DNA of 64,000 bases from Brevibacterium sp. HMSC07C04 (GTDB lineage Bacteria; Actinomycetota; Actinomycetes; Actinomycetales; Brevibacteriaceae), in contig NZ_KV823268.1 of assembly GCF_001815905.1 (NCBI RefSeq), forward strand, positions 19,558 through 83,557, written 5' to 3'. Positions 17,329 to 25,185 of this stretch are shown here, piece by piece. The translations under genes and the position numbers were made by a program. Numbering within the stretch: the first letter of the stretch is position 1; each line of letters begins with the position of its first letter. Under the pieces are notes generated by a model. That model was not told the DNA's origin and did not search any database. It was given only the letters and a program-made list of their open reading frames with translations.

Positions 17329-18330
17329 ATGATCACAATTGACGGCGTCAGCCGCACCTACGGCAGCGGAGAATCCGCAGTCCACGCGCTGCGCGATGTT
17401 TCGCTTCATGTTGAGCAGGGCAGCATTTTCGGTGTTGTCGGCCAGTCCGGTGCCGGAAAGTCCACGCTTCTGCGCTGCGTCAACGCGCTCGAACGCCCAG
17501 ACACGGGGACCGTGACAGTCGGCGAGCACCCCATCAGCTCCCTGCGCGGCCGTCGCCTGTCAGAGGCACGCCACGACATCGGGATGGTGTTCCAGCACTT
17601 CAACCTCGTGGGCAACCGCACCGTGGCAGACAACGTCGACTTCGCCCTCGAAGCGGTCGGCCAACCGCGAGCCAAGCGCCGTCAGCGCGTCGGCGAGGTC
17701 CTCGAACTCGTCGGCCTGTCACACAGGGCCGACCACCACCCGCGCCAGCTTTCAGGCGGACAGCGGCAGCGCGTCGGCATCGCCCGCGCACTGGCGGCAG
17801 AGCCCAAAGTGCTGCTCAGCGACGAAGCCACAAGCGCACTGGACCCCGAAACCACCCGATCGATTCTCGATCTGATCAAAAAGCTCAGCGTCGAACTCGA
17901 CCTGACCGTCCTGCTCATCACCCACCAGATGGACGTCGTCAAGCGCATCTGCGATTCCGCGGCTCTTATGGAAGACGGTGCGGTGCAGGAAACGGGAACC
18001 TTACCGGAGCTCATCACCTCTCCCGGCAGCCGGATTGCCGACGAACTGTTCCCCGTCGGAACCTATGCGCCGATCGACGGACACGAAATCGTCGACGTCA
18101 CCTATTTCGGCAGCGAAGCCACCGACGGTGCGGTCGTCAAACTCGCCCGCGAACTCGACATCGACGTCTCAATTCTCGGCGCCGCGCTGGAAACCGTTGA
18201 CGGCAAGCAGGTCGGCCGCACCCGCCTGGCTGTGCCCGGCGACGCCCGGCAGGCCCAGGCGGTCGTCGACAGTTTCCACGCGCGCGGACTCACAGCTTGG
18301 CGTGCAGGCCAGCAGGGAGGTACCGCATGA
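17329..18330 (+). CDS. metN: Methionine ABC importer ATP-binding protein
   Basis: Energises methionine uptake with MetI and MetQ. 333 residues; Walker A GQSGAGKST (about 38-46), LSGGQRQRVGIARAL, Walker B LLSDEATSALD, H-loop LITHQMD, and a C-terminal NIL domain (from about 255, GHEIVDVTYFG) that in this family binds methionine and mediates transinhibition. GGAGG lies four bases upstream. Overlaps metI by four bases. Confidence 0.95.
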   Translation: MITIDGVSRTYGSGESAVHALRDVSLHVEQGSIFGVVGQSGAGKSTLLRCVNALERPDTGTVTVGEHPISSLRGRRLSEARHDIGMVFQHFNLVGNRTVADNVDFALEAVGQPRAKRRQRVGEVLELVGLSHRADHHPRQLSGGQRQRVGIARALAAEPKVLLSDEATSALDPETTRSILDLIKKLSVELDLTVLLITHQMDVVKRICDSAALMEDGAVQETGTLPELITSPGSRIADELFPVGTYAPIDGHEIVDVTYFGSEATDGAVVKLARELDIDVSILGAALETVDGKQVGRTRLAVPGDARQAQAVVDSFHARGLTAWRAGQQGGTA

Positions 18331-19082
18331 CCGACATCAACAACCCCGCCTTCTGGCCGGAGCTTTTCCGCGTTCTGTGGAAAGGCACCCAGGAAACCCT
18401 GTTCATGGGTTCGGTGGCAATGCTCTTCACCCTCCTGGTGGGTCTGCCGTTGGGCATTGTGCTCGTCGCAACGGAAAAGGACGGCTTCCTCGCCGCGCCA
18501 TTCGGCCAGCGCTGGCTCGGCGCGATCATCAACTGGGTGCTAGGCTTCGTTGTGAACGTCGGCCGCTCGGTGCCGTTCATCGTGCTCATGATTGCGCTCA
18601 TCCCCACAACGCGCTTCGTCATGCAGGTGCTCACCGGCCGGCCCACGTTCATCGGCACAGAAGCTGCGACAGTCCCGCTGACGCTGGTTGCCATTCCGTT
18701 CTTCGCCCGCATGGTTGAAATTGCAGTGCGCGAAGTCGACCCCGGCCTGCTGGAGGCCGCCGAATCCCTCGGCGCGTCCAGGTGGCTGACCATCCGCCGC
18801 GTCATCATGCCCGAAGCAACCCCGTCAATCATCTTGGGCACGGCAACAACACTGACCTCGATCATCAACTTCTCGGCGATGGTCGGCACCGTCGGAGGCG
18901 GCGGTCTGGGACAGGTTGCGATTTCCTACGGCCACCAGATGTACTCGCCGATCCACATGATCGCCGTGATCATCATCCTGTTTGTGCTGGTGCAGATCAT
19001 CCAGACGGCCCTGAGCTTCGTCGCCAAGCGCTACGGGCGCGCCAAACCCCGCCACCGCGGCTTTTTCAGCCGGCAGATCTGA
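18327..19082 (+). CDS. metI: Methionine ABC importer permease
   Basis: Inner-membrane subunit of the methionine importer. 251 residues from the ATG at 18327 (GGGAGG upstream, overlapping the metN stop as ATGA); five hydrophobic segments and the EAA loop EAAESLGASRWLTIRRVIMP. The frame upstream to 18297 is inside metN and is not used. Confidence 0.94.
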   Translation: MTDINNPAFWPELFRVLWKGTQETLFMGSVAMLFTLLVGLPLGIVLVATEKDGFLAAPFGQRWLGAIINWVLGFVVNVGRSVPFIVLMIALIPTTRFVMQVLTGRPTFIGTEAATVPLTLVAIPFFARMVEIAVREVDPGLLEAAESLGASRWLTIRRVIMPEATPSIILGTATTLTSIINFSAMVGTVGGGGLGQVAISYGHQMYSPIHMIAVIIILFVLVQIIQTALSFVAKRYGRAKPRHRGFFSRQI

Positions 19083-19126
19083 CAGCCTGCAGACAAACAC
19101 ACAGAAAAACCCACCTAAGGAGAATC

Positions 19127-19945
19127 ATGAAGGTATCGGCTCGTCGCGGCATCATCGCCGCAGTCGCTGCTCTCAGCCTCACCCTGTCGGCCTGCGGCGG
19201 CGGTGCACAGAATGCGGAAGACGCATCGCTTGACACCCCGCTGAAGGTCGGAGCGCTTGCCGTCCCGGCCGGTAAAATGCTGACCTACGTGGCGGAGAAC
19301 CTCGCCGAAAAGGAAGGCATTAAGGTCGAGTTCGTCGAGTTCAATGACTACAACACTCCCAACCCGGCGCTGGCCGACGGTTCGATCGACGCGAACCTGT
19401 TCCAGCACCAGGACTTCCTTGACACCTACAACAAGGAAGCCGGCGGCAATCTCGAATCGGTCGGCGAAATCTACCTGCCGGCTGCGGCTTTCCACTCGAA
19501 GAAGCACAAGTCGCTTGACGAACTTCCCGACGGCGCAGTCGTGTCGATCCCGAATGACCCGACGAACGAAGGCCGTGCTCTCGAACTGCTGCAGGACGCC
19601 GGCGTCATCAAGATTGAGGACGGCGCGACCAAGCCCGACGGCGTCACTGAGAACAAGAAGAACTTCAAGTTCCAGGAAGTCGACAACGCGAGCCTTCCCC
19701 GCACCCTTGAAGACGACGATGCCGCATTCGTCACCTCGTCCTATGCCATCCCGGCAAAGCTGACGAAGGACACCATCATCGCGTCTGAAGAAGAGGGCTC
19801 GAAGTACTACAACGTGCTGGCCACCCGCCCTGAGCTCAAGGACGACGAGCGCATCGAGAAGCTGCACAAGATCCTGACCTCACAGGACATGGCGGACTTC
19901 ATCAACGAAAAGTGGGACGGCCTCATTCTGCCGAACACCAAATAA
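19127..19945 (+). CDS. metQ: Methionine-binding lipoprotein (NlpA family)
   Basis: Extracytoplasmic binding lipoprotein for methionine. 272 residues; signal peptide with lipobox TLSAC at about residue 22, then the NlpA/MetQ domain with LKVGALAVPAGKML, FNDYNTPNPALADGSIDANLFQHQDFLD and SIPNDPTNEGRALELLQDAGVI, segments typical of MetQ. AAGGAGA is five bases before the ATG. A strong hairpin follows the gene. Confidence 0.95.
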   Translation: MKVSARRGIIAAVAALSLTLSACGGGAQNAEDASLDTPLKVGALAVPAGKMLTYVAENLAEKEGIKVEFVEFNDYNTPNPALADGSIDANLFQHQDFLDTYNKEAGGNLESVGEIYLPAAAFHSKKHKSLDELPDGAVVSIPNDPTNEGRALELLQDAGVIKIEDGATKPDGVTENKKNFKFQEVDNASLPRTLEDDDAAFVTSSYAIPAKLTKDTIIASEEEGSKYYNVLATRPELKDDERIEKLHKILTSQDMADFINEKWDGLILPNTK

Positions 19946-19971
19946 GACTCACGCTGCACACAGCGGCACAA

Positions 19972-20009
19972 GGGGCCGCGGGAGGATCACAGGATCTTCT
20001 CGCGGCCCC
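19972..20009 (+). terminator. Terminator after metNIQ
   Basis: A 17-base stem (arms 19972-19988 and 19993-20009, two G-U pairs) with an ACAG tetraloop, followed by TGTTCTGT, lies 26 bases after the metQ stop and before the convergent hydrolase gene. Confidence 0.85.
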
Positions 20010-20074
20010 TGTTCTGTGAGCACGGACCGGGGCGGGCCGTGCCCGGACCGGGTTTGGGCCGATTGTCAGTGCGG

Positions 20075-21604
20075 TCAGTGCAGGCGGATGCTGAGCCCCT
20101 GGATCTGCTGGTAGGGGTTGAGCGTCATGGTCACGGTGCGGCTTCCGGCTGCTCCGGTGACGGTCCACTGAGCTGACGAGGCGCCGGTGAACCGGGGCTC
20201 GATGCTCGCCTGTTCGATGTCTCCCGTGTGTTCGCAGGCTGCGGCCCATGCTGCAAGGCGCTCTCGGCGCGGCTGGTCGAGGTCGACGTTCATGGAGAAG
20301 ACGCTCTCAGCCGCACTGTCGTCACCCGTGCGGATCATGTTTTCGGCAATGCGGGCCAGTTCCAGAGCACGTTCGTCGGGCAGGAACTCAGCGACGGACC
20401 GAACGGGGACAACTCGTCCGGCAGCAGGCCCGGTGGGGGTCGCAGTCGGCGCTTCTGAGCGCGGCCATGCGCGGTTGTCGGGATCTTCGCCGCGCTGGAC
20501 TTCAAGCCCGGCTTCGAGTGCTTTGGCGGTGACGGCTTCCGTGGGGTAGCCGGTCAGCGCGGTGAAGAGAATGACCCCTGTGCGGCTGGCCGCGTGCCAC
20601 CGCATGTGCAGTCCGAAGCCGGGATAGCCCCCGGAGTGTCCGGCGAAGCTGCCGTAGCGGGTGTCGAAATAGCACCGCAGGCCCAGACCGTAGCCGCCGC
20701 TGACCGCGAACTGCTCGCTTCCCTCCGGCCCGGTTGCAGATGTTCCGTGCGTGATCTCCATGGTTCGCACCGGCTGCTGCTGGTCAGCCAGCACTCGCCG
20801 CCACAGCCGTGCCCGCTGTGGCGTGCCGTCGCCCGTGGCGGCGGCAAGAGCCCGGAACGCCGCATCATCGCCTTCGGGGCTGACGGCGTCGATGTGGGCG
20901 CGCACCCACACCGAAAGATCATCCACGGTCGAAGCCAGCCCGCCGATGGCAGAGAACGCTCCGGGCAGCGAAACGGCCTGCGGTTCGAGTTCACCGTCCC
21001 GGTTGCGCCGGTATCCCGTGACCAGGCGGTCGGCATCGAGCCTTCGGACATCAAAACCAGATGACGTCATGCCCAGGGGTGTGAGGAAAACATCGTCGAT
21101 CAGCTGTGCGAACGGCTTCTGCGCGGCACGTTCGATCACGAGGCCCGCAACCGCGTAGCCCAGATTCGAGTAGCGGTATGCCGTGCCGGCCGGGAAGTCG
21201 CGAATTGCAGGTTTGCCCAGAAGGTCAGAGAAGTCCTCGGCAGACATCGACTCCTGGCGGTCTGCCCACGGGTCATCCGTGGGCAGACCCGAAGACATCC
21301 GCAGCAGATCGTCGATGACAACGCCCTCAGCCCACCCGGCATCGGCCAGTTCGGGCACCCAGTCGAGGACAGCATCGTCCATTCTCACCGGCTTGCCCGG
21401 AATGAGCCCCCGGACCAGACCGGTCAGGGCCGCTGCCGTGAACGACTTCGTGATCGAGGCGACCCGGAAGATGCGGTCCCGGCCGTCGACCTCGTGCAGC
21501 TGGCCTTCCGAGATGATTCCGAACGCCGTTTCCGGCACGCGGACGGTTTCACGGCGAATGGTGTCGACAATGGCTTCGCGTGCAGTGGGCGAAAGCACTC
21601 TCAC
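20075..21604 (-). CDS. Serine beta-lactamase-like hydrolase (class C/EstB type)
   Basis: Serine hydrolase of the beta-lactamase/D-aminopeptidase fold. 509 residues; SxxK motif in RVASITKSFTAAAL (near residue 51) and YxN motif in YRYSNLGYAV (near 147) are present, with no signal peptide, so the enzyme should be cytoplasmic and is unlikely to be a true beta-lactamase. The C-terminal ~150 residues form an additional domain. The GTG start at 21604 overlaps the stop of the APC permease gene (GTGA), with AAGGA upstream. Coupling to an amino-acid transporter suggests hydrolysis of an imported amide, ester or D-amino-acid peptide; this is inference. Confidence 0.82.
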   Translation of the reverse strand: MRVLSPTAREAIVDTIRRETVRVPETAFGIISEGQLHEVDGRDRIFRVASITKSFTAAALTGLVRGLIPGKPVRMDDAVLDWVPELADAGWAEGVVIDDLLRMSSGLPTDDPWADRQESMSAEDFSDLLGKPAIRDFPAGTAYRYSNLGYAVAGLVIERAAQKPFAQLIDDVFLTPLGMTSSGFDVRRLDADRLVTGYRRNRDGELEPQAVSLPGAFSAIGGLASTVDDLSVWVRAHIDAVSPEGDDAAFRALAAATGDGTPQRARLWRRVLADQQQPVRTMEITHGTSATGPEGSEQFAVSGGYGLGLRCYFDTRYGSFAGHSGGYPGFGLHMRWHAASRTGVILFTALTGYPTEAVTAKALEAGLEVQRGEDPDNRAWPRSEAPTATPTGPAAGRVVPVRSVAEFLPDERALELARIAENMIRTGDDSAAESVFSMNVDLDQPRRERLAAWAAACEHTGDIEQASIEPRFTGASSAQWTVTGAAGSRTVTMTLNPYQQIQGLSIRLH

Positions 21605-23046
21605 TGTTCCTTTTCTGCTGTTTGAGCTTTGGCTTCGTCAACGTGGAGATTGGCGTAGGAATCGCCGAGGATTTCGTGCAGACCCTCGTCGTAGCCGATC
21701 GTGCGGCGGCTGGCCGCAAATGCGTACATGACGGCGCCCAGCAGCATCCAAGCGCCCAGAATGATGTACTCCGCCGGCCACACCAGCGATGACGAGGTTC
21801 CGGGAGCCAGCGCCCACACGATGACGCCGATGGCGCCCAGTCCGCCGATTGCGGGCAGGAACGACAGTTTGGAACGGCGAACCGCCTGCGGGTAGCGCCG
21901 CGGCAGCAGGTACTTGGCGAGCACCACCATGAACCACACAACGCCCAGGTACACGCCGCCGGTGTCGAGAAACCACACAACGGCACCCGGACCGAGCCAG
22001 CCCAGGGCAAGGGTGACGGCAGTCGTGACGATGAGAGCGCGGCCGGGAGTCTGCCTCTTGGGGTTGATGGCGGCCAGGCTCGGCGGGAGCAGCTGACCGC
22101 GGGCCATGGCGACGATGATGCGCGAACTTGCCACGAACAGGCCGAGGAAGCTGGTGAGCAGGCCGAGGAACGCAATCGCGTAGGCGCCCGAGCCCAGAAC
22201 GGGGAAGCCCGCCTCGGTGAACGCCGACACGGTGCCCAGGTCCATCTTCGCGACGTCCTGCCACGGCATGACCCACGCGGTTGCGGCGAGCACCGCGGTG
22301 TAGAACAGACCGGCGGTGATGACGGTGAGGACCACGGCGCGGCCTACGCGCTTCGGCGAGATCTTCGCGTCTTCGGCAAGGACTGCGACAAGGCCGAAAC
22401 CGGCCAGGAAGGTCATACCGGGGATGATGAAGCGCAGGGTGTCAGACACCGGAGCCGCACCCTCGGCATAGGCCGGGAAGAAGTTCGACGGTGAGCCGCT
22501 TGCGAAGCCCACGACGATGAGGGCCGCGCCGATCAGCACAATTGCTGCGAACATGAACATCTGCACGCGCCCGCCGATCTCAATGCCGAACCAGTTGAGC
22601 GCAAACATCAGCAGAGTGAGGATGACGCCGACGGCCAGCACCGGCAGGTACACGGTTTCACCGTTGATGGTGTACAGCGGCATCGTCTTCATGGCGGGCA
22701 CGAAATTGCTCAGCAGGAAGCCGAAGGCCGTGACATAGAACGCCAGGGACGACACATAGGCGCCCAGCAGCATCCAGCCGGTGAAGAACGCCGGACCGCG
22801 GCCCATCGTGGTGTAGGAGAAGACCACTTCACCGCCGGCGCGGGGAAAAGCTGCCGTCAGCTCTGAGTAGGCCAGGGCGACAAAGGAAGCCAGGAGAACA
22901 CCGAGCAGCAGGCCGAAGACCATGCCGCCGGAGCCGTAGGAGTCCATGAGCTTGGAGTTGGTGTAGATCCAGCTGGTTCCGATGACGCCGGCCACGCCGA
23001 ATGCCAAAAGCTGGAAAAGGCCGAGCGACTTTTTGAGTTCAGCCAC
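21601..23046 (-). CDS. APC family amino acid/amine permease
   Basis: Secondary transporter of the amino acid-polyamine-organocation superfamily. 481 residues, about twelve membrane segments; begins at GTG 23046, where GGAAGG is 6-7 bases upstream and the sequence reads (M)AELKKSLGLFQLLAFGVAGVIGTSWIY, the unwound TM1 typical of APC proteins. A longer frame to 23115 adds 23 unrelated residues. Translationally coupled to the serine hydrolase. Substrate unknown. Confidence 0.87.
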   Translation of the reverse strand: MAELKKSLGLFQLLAFGVAGVIGTSWIYTNSKLMDSYGSGGMVFGLLLGVLLASFVALAYSELTAAFPRAGGEVVFSYTTMGRGPAFFTGWMLLGAYVSSLAFYVTAFGFLLSNFVPAMKTMPLYTINGETVYLPVLAVGVILTLLMFALNWFGIEIGGRVQMFMFAAIVLIGAALIVVGFASGSPSNFFPAYAEGAAPVSDTLRFIIPGMTFLAGFGLVAVLAEDAKISPKRVGRAVVLTVITAGLFYTAVLAATAWVMPWQDVAKMDLGTVSAFTEAGFPVLGSGAYAIAFLGLLTSFLGLFVASSRIIVAMARGQLLPPSLAAINPKRQTPGRALIVTTAVTLALGWLGPGAVVWFLDTGGVYLGVVWFMVVLAKYLLPRRYPQAVRRSKLSFLPAIGGLGAIGVIVWALAPGTSSSLVWPAEYIILGAWMLLGAVMYAFAASRRTIGYDEGLHEILGDSYANLHVDEAKAQTAEKEQ

Positions 23047-23231
23047 GATGTCCTTCCGGAAAAAGAGCGCCCGACCTTCCCTGGCCGCAGCGCCCGATGA
23101 GCATTTGCGCTTCATGATACGACGTGCGGTGTGACCTGCGTCAATGCCGCCTGTGACGGTCGGAGGCGGTGCCGAGAAACGGTGCGAAGAAACGGCGGCC
23201 GCGGATGGGGAGGGGCAGGTGCCGGGCAGTC

Positions 23232-24152
23232 TCAGCTGTCCCTGCGGGCGAGCCCCTGAACGGGTTCGACGTGCAGAAGTCTGCGCAGGCGGCCCAGATT
23301 GAGAGTGCGGGACTGGGCAATCCGGCGCACCGCAAAGCGGTCGAGCCCGTCCTTTGGCCTGCGGCCGGTCTTCTCGCGCAGCCAGGCCGTTGTCAGCGCG
23401 AGGTCGGCGGCCCGGTCGTCAAAGTTGTAGGGCCCAAGGCCGGTGCGGGCCATGAACGTGTTGATCGCATCGCGCAGAACATAGGGTTCGGGGTCTGACA
23501 CGTTGATCGGCCCGTAGGCTTCCGGGTGCCGCAGACCGGCGATAACCGCTGCGGCGACATTCTCAGCACTGGCCAATGCTGTTTTCTGGCGGCCTCCGCC
23601 GGGCAGTTCGATAACGCCCTTCTTAGTGGCAAGTGACTGAAGAAAAGGGAAATTGCGTCGGTCGCCCGGACCGTAGACGGGTGCCGGGCGCAGGATGAGC
23701 GCGTCCGGGCGCAGGCGGGTGACAACCTTTTCGGCTTCGACCTTCGAGCGTTCGTACTCGGTGGTAAAGCACGCAAGGTCCGCAGGTCCGTGCTCTTCGT
23801 AGATGTCCCGGAGCCCGCGGCGGGGATCATAGACATCGGCACAGGACAGGAAGATGAAGCGGGCTTTGGGGAACGCGTCGAGCACATTGCGGGTTCCCGT
23901 GACGTTGACGCCGTGGGCGTCCTGCTGCGAAAGGCCTCCGCCGCTGACACCGGCGGCGTGGACGACGGCGCTGATGTCACGGCCGGTCACACGGCTGTCC
24001 GCGGGTGTGCGGATGTCCCATTCGATGTGTTCGACCGAATCGTCATGAGGGGCAGACGTCCCTGCGCTCACCGGGGTGTGGCCGGCTGCCCGCAGTGCGG
24101 AGATGACGGCGCGCCCAATGCATCCGGAAGCGCCGGTGACAAGAACAGTCAT
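23232..24152 (-). CDS. NAD-dependent epimerase/dehydratase family protein (extended SDR)
   Basis: Extended short-chain dehydrogenase acting on a nucleotide sugar or related substrate. 306 residues: cofactor motif GASGCIG at 7-13, Ser in FLSCADVYDP and the YxxxK pair in YERSK, and PxYGPGD. The ATG at 24152 lies six bases after a -10-like TAATCT, so the mRNA may be leaderless. The C-terminus (from about 255) is Arg-rich. No neighbours indicate a pathway. Confidence 0.82.
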   Translation of the reverse strand: MTVLVTGASGCIGRAVISALRAAGHTPVSAGTSAPHDDSVEHIEWDIRTPADSRVTGRDISAVVHAAGVSGGGLSQQDAHGVNVTGTRNVLDAFPKARFIFLSCADVYDPRRGLRDIYEEHGPADLACFTTEYERSKVEAEKVVTRLRPDALILRPAPVYGPGDRRNFPFLQSLATKKGVIELPGGGRQKTALASAENVAAAVIAGLRHPEAYGPINVSDPEPYVLRDAINTFMARTGLGPYNFDDRAADLALTTAWLREKTGRRPKDGLDRFAVRRIAQSRTLNLGRLRRLLHVEPVQGLARRDS

Positions 24153-24158
24153 AGGCTC

Positions 24159-24164
24159 AGATTA
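24159..24164 (-). promoter_or_regulatory. -10 element of SDR gene, probable leaderless start
   Basis: TAATCT on the minus strand, six bases before the ATG at 24152. No ribosome binding site is present between them. Confidence 0.4.
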
Positions 24165-24233
24165 GCGCGCTCGCACCGCTTTGGCCGGTATGCGGCCGGT
24201 GTTGCCCGAGCAGTGTCGTGTGGACGGTGTCGG

Positions 24234-25055
24234 CTAGGCGCGGTCAATGTCCTTGCTGACGAGGCCCTCGGCTTCGGAATGACCGTGGGTCCACTCGGGG
24301 GAGCGCTTTTGAAGAAAAGCCGTAATGCCCTCCTGTGCGTCGGTGAGCACGGCGTTGTCGGCCATGACCCGGCCCATGCGGGAGTAGGCCTCGGTTGTGC
24401 TCAGGGAAATCTGCTCGTAGAAGGCGCGCTTGCCGATCGACACCGTGGTCGACGAGGACTGGGCGACGGTGCGGGCCACTTCGAGTGTGCGCTCGCGCAG
24501 GGCGTAGGCGGGTGCGGTGTGTGAAACAAGGCCGCGCTGGAAGGCCTCTTCTGCCTTCATCGGCTCTCCGGTCAGGAGCATCCGCATGGCCGTTTTGCGT
24601 TTGACCGCGCGCGACAGCGCGACCATCGGAGTTGAACAGAACAGGCCGATGGTCACACCGGGGGTGGCAAAGGATGCGCTTTCAGAAGCCACAGCGAGGT
24701 CGCAGGTGGCCACCAGCTGACAGCCCGCCGCGGTTGCCAGGCCCTGCACTTCTGCAATGACCGGCTGCGGAATGGACTGGATGATCCGCATGAGCAGGGT
24801 GCAGGTGTCGAAGATGTTCTGCTGGGTTGCGTGATCGCTTCCCTGGACTTCGCGCAGGTCATGGCCTGCGGAGAAAACCTTGCCGGTCGACGCGAGGACG
24901 ATGGCCCGAACTTCCGTGTTCTTGCCGACTGTGCGGAAGGAGTCGATGAGTTCGTTCATCATCTTCCGGGACATGGCGTTGCGGTTTCCGGGACTGTTGA
25001 GGGTAATGAGCGCAATCGGGCCGTCGTATTCGAGCGTCACCAGTTCTTCAGACAT
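24234..25055 (-). CDS. Enoyl-CoA hydratase/isomerase family protein, ECHDC3-like
   Basis: Crotonase-fold protein of 273 residues starting at ATG 25055. The oxyanion-hole segment FSAGHDLREVQGSD is present, but both hydratase glutamates appear lost: the usual GGGxE reads AAGCQL, and the second position lies in FATPGVTIGLFCSTP, without Glu. GLFCSTPMVALSR and DAQEGITAFLQKRSPEW strongly resemble the ECHDC3 subgroup, whose reaction is not well defined. A longer frame to 25334 overlaps the clpB control region and is rejected. Divergent from clpB with 130 bases between. Confidence 0.85.
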   Translation of the reverse strand: MSEELVTLEYDGPIALITLNSPGNRNAMSRKMMNELIDSFRTVGKNTEVRAIVLASTGKVFSAGHDLREVQGSDHATQQNIFDTCTLLMRIIQSIPQPVIAEVQGLATAAGCQLVATCDLAVASESASFATPGVTIGLFCSTPMVALSRAVKRKTAMRMLLTGEPMKAEEAFQRGLVSHTAPAYALRERTLEVARTVAQSSSTTVSIGKRAFYEQISLSTTEAYSRMGRVMADNAVLTDAQEGITAFLQKRSPEWTHGHSEAEGLVSKDIDRA

Positions 25056-25110
25056 GTGTTCAGTCTGCCAAAGACCGTGCGGCGCGAAAAGAATCAAGGA
25101 CAGAAATCTT

Positions 25111-25135
25111 AGGTTGAGCGGAATAGACTCAACCT
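25111..25135 (+). promoter_or_regulatory. HAIR element (HspR operator) upstream of clpB
   Basis: Arms AGGTTGAG and CTCAACCT with a 9-base centre; written as TTGAGC-N7-ACTCAA it matches the HAIR consensus CTTGAGT-N7-ACTCAAG except at the outer bases and one inner base. It lies 51 bases before the clpB start. In other Actinobacteria HspR binds HAIR and represses dnaK and clpB until heat shock. Confidence 0.8.
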
Positions 25136-25185
25136 TGTTGAAGTTACCTGTATGAACATAGTTTTGCAGGAAGGGAGGTGTCCCC

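Noticed and set aside
20075..21604. Secreted beta-lactamase resistance gene
   Set aside because: No signal peptide, extra C-terminal domain, and coupling to an amino acid permease point to a cytoplasmic hydrolase.
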